64,000 nucleotides of DNA from Anthopleura xanthogrammica (Eukaryota; Cnidaria; Anthozoa; Actiniaria; Actiniidae). Of the stretch, positions 57,179 to 64,000 are shown in pieces. The position numbers were made by a program, and so were the translations under genes. The DNA lies in contig OZ025223.1 in NCBI GenBank assembly GCA_964019055.1, forward strand, positions 6,252,625 to 6,316,624, given 5' to 3'. The first letter of the stretch is position 1, and each line of letters begins with the position of its first letter. The notes beneath the pieces were generated by a model. The model was not told the origin of the DNA. It ran no database searches and worked only from the letters and a program-made list of their open reading frames with translations.

Positions 57179-57870
57179 CGTAAGTGTAGTTGTTTTATTC
57201 ACTCCCATAACGTACGTTGATAAGTATTTCTCAATTGTTTAGACTTTAGTATTTTTGATTAAATCAAAAGTAGTACAAATTTTGAATCTCTTGACAATTT
57301 CTATTTTTCTAAGCTATCTTGTGTCATCAAGAGAAAATTATATATTTTCTCTTGGTGTCATCTATTTCTGCCACAGCTGTTTTGTCATTTATCTTGTAGG
57401 ATCTTGGCCGGTTTGTATTTGTCAATTGTAGACTGTTGTTTTATCTATGGGGAACGCTTATTGCATATAGTGAGGACACTCGAACCGTGAACACTTTGAA
57501 GTTTTTTCATACTTTTTTCCTCATTTACCCCTTGTGTGAATCTTAAACAATAAGATTATTTGAGTTCAGTGCTTCATTTTCAGAAGGTTTGAAGCAGTAG
57601 AAAGTTCACAAAAGGAAAAAATATAAAAATAATAAGTGTTCATGGTTTGAGTGTCCTCACTGTAAGGAAAAATTAAGTCTTTACAACAAAACAGAAGTAG
57701 AGATTTTGATTTTCATGTAAAAAAAAAAAAAAAAAAAAAAAACACAGGAAGAATTATCACTGTACATAGTCAGCTAGTATCCATTTCTTTCAATGTCAGC
57801 ACTGTTTCATGCGCTCTTGATGATGTTTGAAATAGAATTTGTTTTCGTCTTTCATTCGCTTTGAAAATGA

Positions 57871-60800
57871 CTAATGGCAACTGCAGCTTGACACCATTTC
57901 TGTAACTTTATCAACTAGAACACCTTTTGTGTCTCTACTCTTAAAAGGAATCTCGAAGTAGTTGCATACCTCTCTAAGCATCTTCACTGTGAAGGAAGTA
58001 AGCTTCTTGTCATCTGTCATCTTGCACAAGTCGAACACATCATACATTACAGGGTGGGCGATGTCAATATTAGCGAGTACAGCTTCGCTAGTTGCCCGCA
58101 TCTGCTCTTCATCTGCAAGTTGAGCATATTCCTCATCGCTGTCTTCGTCATCGTCTTGTTCGCCTCCAACGTCAAGATAATTTTCTTCGATATCTGGTAA
58201 ATTCCCCTTCTTCACCTTCGCTGCAGTTCTTGAGAAAAATCCCTGTATCTGAGTTTTACTCAGCCATTCGGTTCTCTTAAACATTCGTTCACCCTCTGTA
58301 GTACATGCGGTTCTCATGTCTTTGGCAACTTGAGCAGGGTATTCTTTGCGCCCAGTCTCTTCTCCGATCAAGAATTTCTTCATTAGATAACTACGAACAA
58401 TAGGAGGGAAACGGGTTTTGCCTCTGTTCTTGTGTAGTGCCCATCCCATAGCTTTGGGGTACTTAGATTTAGACGGATTTTCTTCTCCTTTTTCGAATGA
58501 AAGTGGTTTAGGTTGTGACGTCAGAGACAATGTCTGAAAACGATATACCCAGTCTCGTCTAATGTTGTCATAAAGGCTTTCTTTGGCTTGATGTGCAGGT
58601 ACACGATGTTCAATTAAGGCAAGATGAAGATCAAGGTCTCCTCGATTTTCAAATTCCTCTTTGCACTGCGGGTCGGGACATTCGTACTTCCCAACATCTT
58701 CTTCCTCATGATCAGCAGCTTTATTCCTCTGCTTTATCTCTCTTGGTTTCACTGGGAAGAAAGGTACATCAACTTTCATGAGCGTAGCTCCTTGTGACAC
58801 ACTTACTATGGTATTCCACTTAATAAGCTTGCCAGGGCCTACATTATAAGCTTTCCAAACACGTAAGCCAGTAGCAGTAAATTCAAAACTGTGATAAGAA
58901 GAATAGTTGGGAATCTTCCTGATTTGCAGCGATAGATTCTGTTCTTGAATGGCACAGACAGCTGTAGTCGTACCTCCCACTGGTCTTTCCTTTAACGCAC
59001 CATACATGTCCTCGGCACTGGTGATGTCATGGCCTTCGTTGCAAAATCGTCTGATTGCAGCTTTCATTGGGCACAGAATCCTGTCACAAATGTCCTTTCC
59101 AAATTGCGGCTCTGAGTGGTCGTACCTGACGATCTTAATGCTATGTCGCTCTCCTAGTTGTTGAAGAGATGCAATCAGCTGACTGTTATGATAGCATCCT
59201 GCCTCATCTGATCGGATATAGGCTTTGGTAATACCTGCGTTGTTGCCCTTTATTATTGATAGCAGGTCTTCTAAGACGGATAGCACAGCATACCAGTCCT
59301 GTCTACAGTTGTTGAATAAATGGGCATATGATGTTACCTTTAGGATCTGGCCGTCTTTGAATATTACGCTGCTAATACGCCAACTCATCCCCCTTTTAGC
59401 ATACCACTCTGACTGCTTCTCTCTGAACTTTATCGCAGTAAATTTCATCGCCCAATCAACGACTATTAGAATTTCCTCCTCTTCAAGAGACTCTAAGACG
59501 GTGTGCTTGCTTCTTTCCTGATTTTGAGCACGGATGATATGCGCTTTCCAGTCGAAAATCTTCTTAGAGGCTGCGTTTGCATCGTACTCCAAGTCTTCTT
59601 TTTTTTCTTTGCCGAGTCTTGACAAATGGTTTGGAATTTCCGACTTAACTGCTTGAAGGGTATCAGCTAGTGAGTGGCAGTCAGTGCACACGAGGTTGTG
59701 CTCGTGACAACAGTCAACTCTCAGATTCTTGTCATCAGGGTCACTTAAAGCGAACGGTATGCAATGATCTGGGCACTGAGAGTTGTCTTCTTGGCAGTGG
59801 TTACGATACGTTGTCTTCAGGTATAATTTTCCTGCACAGAGCTTCTTTCTGGTTTGTAAACACCAAGCAACACTTGCACCCGCCTCTTCCAAGTCATCTA
59901 TTATCTTCATTAGCTCTTCAAATCCATCTGCGCCATCTGCTGCTGTATTGTCCAGGCCTTGAAGGGATTTCCTCTGTGTAGCTTCCTGAACTTCCACTAC
60001 CCTCCACATGGTCGACTGACTCATGGGTTCAAACTCTGTTTCCTTACAGAAGTCCAAATATTGATGGATGATAGTGCTTCGAGCTACAGTACGGACGATC
60101 AATGTTTGGCATGGACAACTCTTCTCCGTTGTCAAGCTTGATGGTGCGGTTGCCATATGCAACATCTTGATAAAAATAAGGCCGAAACGTGAATTCCAGA
60201 AAATGATCTAGCTTCGCTTTATCTATTCGTACTCTGTGCTGCACTTTTTTAATCGCTGGGGTTCCATGTCCTTGAGCTGTGGAATGCTGTCTAGCCTTCT
60301 TAATCTGTCTGTCACTCAGCCCTTCAAAAGGCTCGTGAATAGCCTTCAGTTCCTTTGCAGAATATTTGCTGGCGTAAATGCTGAGTATTTGTGTCTTCAG
60401 TGGTTTAGATGGTGCGCTCTTATAAGCTGCTACAAGAGCCTGCAAGCCAACATTGTTATCGTAGCTACTATAACGCTTTTGCTGAAAAGTTTCAAAAATG
60501 TGATCACTATCGTTTGGCGCTATAGCACTGCACATTAGTCTACAGGCCTCTTCAGTTGTTCGTAGATATATTTCTTGTTCTGAATTGGTACATCTATTCC
60601 AGCAGCCAACTTGGGAGTTCAAGAGCTGTATTCTTGGTTTATTGATTGCATCGGCAAGCTGTGCCATAGAGCTGTTGAATACCTCAACTTTTTTTCTACT
60701 TGAATTTTCACAGAAAGGTTGTGATTGCACCCCGGGTGTCCATGGTTCATCTATACAGCTGAGCGTCCTCTTACCATGTGGCGTAGGAACTGGAGAGTCA

Positions 60801-62155
60801 ACATGAAATGCCTCCAGGGAAGCTACAGCCTTTTCTTTGGACAACCTTTTTAAAAAGATTAACAATAAAAATAAAATGAATAAGATGCAAAGAAACCAAC
60901 AATTTTTTTATAAATAAATTATAAAATGTTTATACTATATTAAATTTTCAAATTAGTTGTAAAATAACAGGTACAAATATCGCGTTCTTATTGGCTGGAA
61001 GCGTGTGCATTATGAGAGCACATTGCACGTACGTATAGCTCTTGCGTGCGCATTTTCTTTTTCTTGTTTTTTTTTTCCTTATATTACGTACTTGCTCTGC
61101 TGTGAACAGTCATAAATCGTGAGGCTTGGCAGAACAATCGAATGTTGAGAAGCACTTCACTGTGCGTCATGCTTGCGCGTCGTGCTTTTCTCGTGTTCTA
61201 CTGATCTTTGCGCTTTAAAACTACATGCATAGTACACGCGCGTGCTTTCTATTTCTGTTATCAAAAAAAATGTATTAGTTTTTGTTAACTTGTAGTGGGA
61301 ATAACATATTCTAAGAATAACTGTGTCGGCCACACCCTCCTAAAAATTTGCTTCCCAATAGCAAGTGTTGACGGAATCTTTATCGCCCCGAAATAGGTTC
61401 TAATGAATACAGTCTGTAGACTTTGTATTTTACGTTTATTTCTTGAAAACTCGTGAAAACGACTCGTTTACAATAACTAAAGGACGAGGTAGACCCAAAT
61501 CCTCCGAGAAAAAAACCCTCACTCTTACTAATCCCAACCATCACGTGCTTGTTATAGATATAAAATGATATTTGGTTGTTACAAAACACAACACACCTTA
61601 TCTGCTCTGGAGATTTATAAACTTCAGTCAGTGAATCAGCTTCAGCAGTCCAAGTTAACTGGTCAAATGCTGTCTTGTGGTACTTGCGACAAGTACTGCA
61701 AATAACTATTGATAGCAATAGATCACTGGTGTTATTATTCTTCATTGTTAGTATATATTAGTTAGTATTTATATCTAGTATTTGAAAGATATGTTGTATC
61801 ATACCTGAGCCAATAGGAACAATCGCACCATAGGTTTGGTGTATAACTTTAGACATTACCAAATTGCACACATCTCTGCCTTTTACTGCGGCTTTCCTTC
61901 CTTTGTGTTTTGGATATTGACAAGTCTTTCTCGCTTGCCAATATCTTCCAAGACTATGCCGGTGTTTTGGGCAAATCAAAAACTCCTGAAATTTTGATGC
62001 CTCTGGCTTAAAAATTCCTACTCGAGCAAGGATAAGTTCGTATTCTGTTAGCTTCTCGTGTGACAAGTGAACAGAGACCAAATGATTTTCAATAGAATCC
62101 ATGCACTCAACAAGTCTAACAAGCTCTGTCAAACCCCGTGAATCTCCACAGTTTT
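57871..62155 (-). CDS. DDE-like transposase of the TTAA transposon (one frameshift)
   Basis: Three phase-compatible exons: 62155-61805, 61705-61597 and 60845-57871, each with GT/AG borders, giving at least ~1,140 residues; the 5' start is unresolved. The N-terminal exons carry a Cys/His cluster (FLICPKHRHSLGRYW ... CQYPKH ... ICSTCRKYH). The large exon has a second cluster (CPDHC ... DCCHEHNLVCTDCH), then candidate catalytic acids in ILIVVDWAMKF, AYIRSDEAGCYHN and the block VRYDHSEPQFGKDICDR. A C2H2 finger (CPDPQC, then LHLALIEH) and a SAP-like end (LTSFTVKMLREVCNYFEIPF, DTKGVLVDKVTEMV) follow. One single-base frame change near 60100 separates SMPNI from VRTVARSTIIHQY; everything else is open, so inactivation is very recent, or the base is an error. 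No THAP, piggyBac or hAT motif is seen. A leader exon near 62160-62395 was considered, but its junction would create a stop. Confidence 0.8.
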
Positions 62156-62909
62156 CTAAATAAAATAAAAAACACGACATATTCCTTCAACAACTGACAA
62201 AAAATAATATTTACAGCTGCCGTTTTTTCTAGTTTCTTGGGGTTTGATCGCCGACAGAGAGAGTTTACATTTGTGTATGTCGCCACAAATTGTACCAAGT
62301 TTACAACAATTGATTGACATGTCTTGGCGGCAAAAGTATGGTCCATAACAAAGCCATTTCAGTGTACGGGAACTTTTAGAAAACATAGAAAACAATTTAT
62401 CATTTAAACTATCTCCTAGTTTATCATTTCAGTCATTATCTTTTTAGTCAGTTATAAGTATCTAGATTTTGGAGAATTTATTAAATGCCTTTTCGTATTG
62501 TTCAACTTTTTTTGCGACATCCTCCCTAATGAGCAGACAGATAAGATCTAAGTCCCAAATCTAAACTAGTAGCTTTACAATGTAGACTACATCATAATTT
62601 GTAATGTATGCCGGAGTCGATTCACTTTTCTAATTCTTGAGTAGTTTTTCCGGCAATGATGCCTTGGCCCTTTTACTGTATTTTAATTCATATTTAAAAA
62701 TATTAAAAAATATGAATACGTCGAATGCGTGCCAGATCGATGGACGAGCTATCCATACAATAAGCTTCATCCATGAATATAGTATCGGAACTCTATATCC
62801 TTGGAAGAATGTCTCTTTTTTTTTTATCAAAATACTAAAGAAAAAGCATTTTCAATTAAAATTATCCAGCCTCCCTTGTTTTGAACATGTTAACGATTTC
62901 GTGTTTTTA

Positions 62910-63481
62910 TCACGCACTACGCGTGACATGCTCAAAAATCGACTGAAATTCCTGGCTCGCTGTGTCGCACAGAAATAAAAACCGCAAGATATTTTTATAT
63001 TTCCTTGCTCTTTAGGCTTTGCTTAGTTAACTCCAACCGATAGATTGCATCAAATACGCCAGACTTTTTAAAAATCGACCGATGAAAATTCCTCCTGTTT
63101 GGCCTCAGTCAACTACGCTGAAAGTAGCCTTCACATAAAATTCCGTATCTTTCTTTCTAAAAAAGCAAATGATTTCAAAATACTTTCAAATTGTCATGAA
63201 GGAACCATCTTACTTAGAGAAAATAAAAGTGTTCGAAAATATGTTTTCTTTTTGCTGCAGTAAGCCGTCAAATATAGGCCATTTTTCCTAGTTAATTTAT
63301 GTGAAAGTGAGGGATTTTAGGCTAAAAAAAGAAAATCGCGTAAAAAATTCATTTTTTAATATTTTCAAAATTCAAACACGTTGCAATTACTTTTGAGGTA
63401 GGAGAGTTTTGTGGGCAAGGTTTGAAGGAAATCTGTTTCCTGACCCGAAATGCATCGGACCGCTTTTACAGAGACTGCCTC
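62910..63481 (-). repeat. right terminal inverted repeat
   Basis: Mirror of the left repeat. Examples: CAGCGTAGTTGACTGAGGCC (left) versus GGCCTCAGTCAACTACGCTG (right) and GGCTTACTGCAGCAAAAAGA versus TCTTTTTGCTGCAGTAAGCC. Open frames here are by-products. Confidence 0.92.
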
Positions 63482-63725
63482 TTAATTCTTTCAAGAAAAA
63501 CTCAAGACACTGTTATTTACTAGGGCCTTCTTACAGCCATAGTTGCTAGAATGATTTATAAATCGTGATTACTTACCTATTTTCGACACATCATATTTTA
63601 ATTCCATTATCTTATATTGATATATTTATAATATACTTTGTAAATAGTTATAGCGCAATTGAATATGTACACAGAGTTTTGCGCTTTATAAGTTATTAAA
63701 TTATTATAATTATTATTGTCATAAA
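63482..63725 (+). mobile_element. LINE right part: RT end and 3' tail
   Basis: After the TTAA the frame continues NSFKKNSRHCYLL, the FKKxLK-type end of LINE proteins, then a 3' UTR ending GCGCTTTATAAGTTATTAAA with ATT repeats. The same GCGCTTTATAAG tail ends the LINE fragment at 23300-23478. 63726-64000 is AT-rich with a CAACAA-rich end and no gene. Confidence 0.78.
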
Positions 63726-64000
63726 AAATATTGTTTTGGAGCAATATTATATATCTTACCTGGTGTTGAGTTGTTTGTTCTTATTAGCAAGGTTTTTTTT
63801 GCACGAGTGAAACGTTGATAAAAGCAGCGTAAAATAATGATGATGATAATACGACCATAATGATGTTGACAATGCACCTTTTCAGCACTAGGCTTGCGAC
63901 AGATCTTTTTTTGTGAAAATTGTTCAAGTTGCGAGCGTCATAAAACTCTGTACATGGTAACACAACAACAACAACAAACAAACAACAAACATCTTTATTT

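Larger units (their letters stand above)
56607..63481 (-). mobile_element. 6,875-bp TTAA-type DNA transposon with 572-bp TIRs
   Basis: Ends GAGGCAGTCTCTGTAAAAGC (left) and its exact complement (right) are flanked by TTAA at 56603-56606 and 63482-63485. Terminal inverted repeats run 56607-57178 and 62910-63481. One gene on the - strand (57871-62155 or beyond) fills the middle. The insertion splits a LINE reading frame that becomes continuous when the element and one TTAA are removed, which proves the borders. TTAA duplications occur in piggyBac, Kolobok and Sola3 superfamilies. The GAG start and the transposase suggest Sola3 or something new (inference). Confidence 0.9.

Noticed and set aside
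58092..60806. Plus-strand frames of 60-100 codons
   Set aside because: Shadows of the long minus-strand transposase frame, with no domain features.
62160..62395. Leader exon of the TTAA transposase
   Set aside because: A donor (GCAGCT|GTAAAT) exists, but joining it to the exon at 62155 would create TAA at the junction. The start remains unresolved.
62637..62978. Plus-strand ORF overlapping the right TIR
   Set aside because: It crosses the TIR inner boundary, and the matching left TIR does not preserve the frame.

Overview
This is eukaryotic, AT-rich, repeat-dense animal DNA. Protein-coding signal comes in short exons with GT/AG borders, separated by introns full of small inverted-repeat transposons. 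The Ig/FN3 receptor gene, the METTL27-like methyltransferase copies, the DIRS-type and tyrosine-recombinase elements, and especially a poly-G-ended small transposon family that I associate with stony corals all suggest a cnidarian. An anthozoan (coral or relative) is most likely. That assignment is recognition from memory, not a database search.

Layout. 1-2953: the right-hand part of a hAT DNA transposon with a frameshifted transposase. 2954-6700: non-coding, with a 498-bp MITE, a long hairpin and a tandem duplication split by a poly-G MITE. 6.3-10.1 kb and 23.1-29.1 kb: two copies of one segmental duplication. Each carries the last exon of a METTL27-like methyltransferase on the + strand, a CATCATGATCATCACC-type minisatellite in its 3' UTR, shared palindromes, and an Ig-domain exon on the - strand. 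The two methyltransferase copies carry different frameshifts, and insertions present in only one copy can be dated against the other. 12666-17612: the best host gene in the window. It encodes a single-pass membrane protein (signal peptide, V-type Ig-like domain, two FN3 domains, TM helix) whose tail carries six YxxI/L tyrosine motifs, including two pairs with ITAM spacing. 20629-24275: the two-exon methyltransferase copy 2.

30-56 kb is a graveyard of mobile elements, mostly on the - strand and mostly broken. It holds a tyrosine recombinase (+) followed by 77-bp split direct repeats, a SWIM-YqaJ gene, an internally deleted DIRS-type element (SAP/gag/RNase H), a PIF1 helicase fragment, a Crypton/DUF3504-like tyrosine recombinase, and two different Mutator-like transposases.

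56607-63481 is the most striking object. It is a 6,875-bp DNA transposon with 572-bp terminal inverted repeats and a TTAA target-site duplication. It carries one large, multi-exon, zinc-finger- and SAP-containing DDE-like transposase gene (- strand) that is nearly intact. It sits inside the reverse-transcriptase C-terminus of a LINE, and removing the element plus one TTAA restores the LINE reading frame. I cannot place the transposase with confidence. TTAA is used by piggyBac, Kolobok and Sola3 elements, and the protein does not look like the first two.

The small non-autonomous elements can be sorted by their target duplications: 8-bp (hAT type, with CCCGGGG... or CAGGGG... ends), TAA with GGGAC... 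ends (PIF/Harbinger type), and TA with CAGTCA ends (Tc1/mariner type). Several sit in receptor introns.
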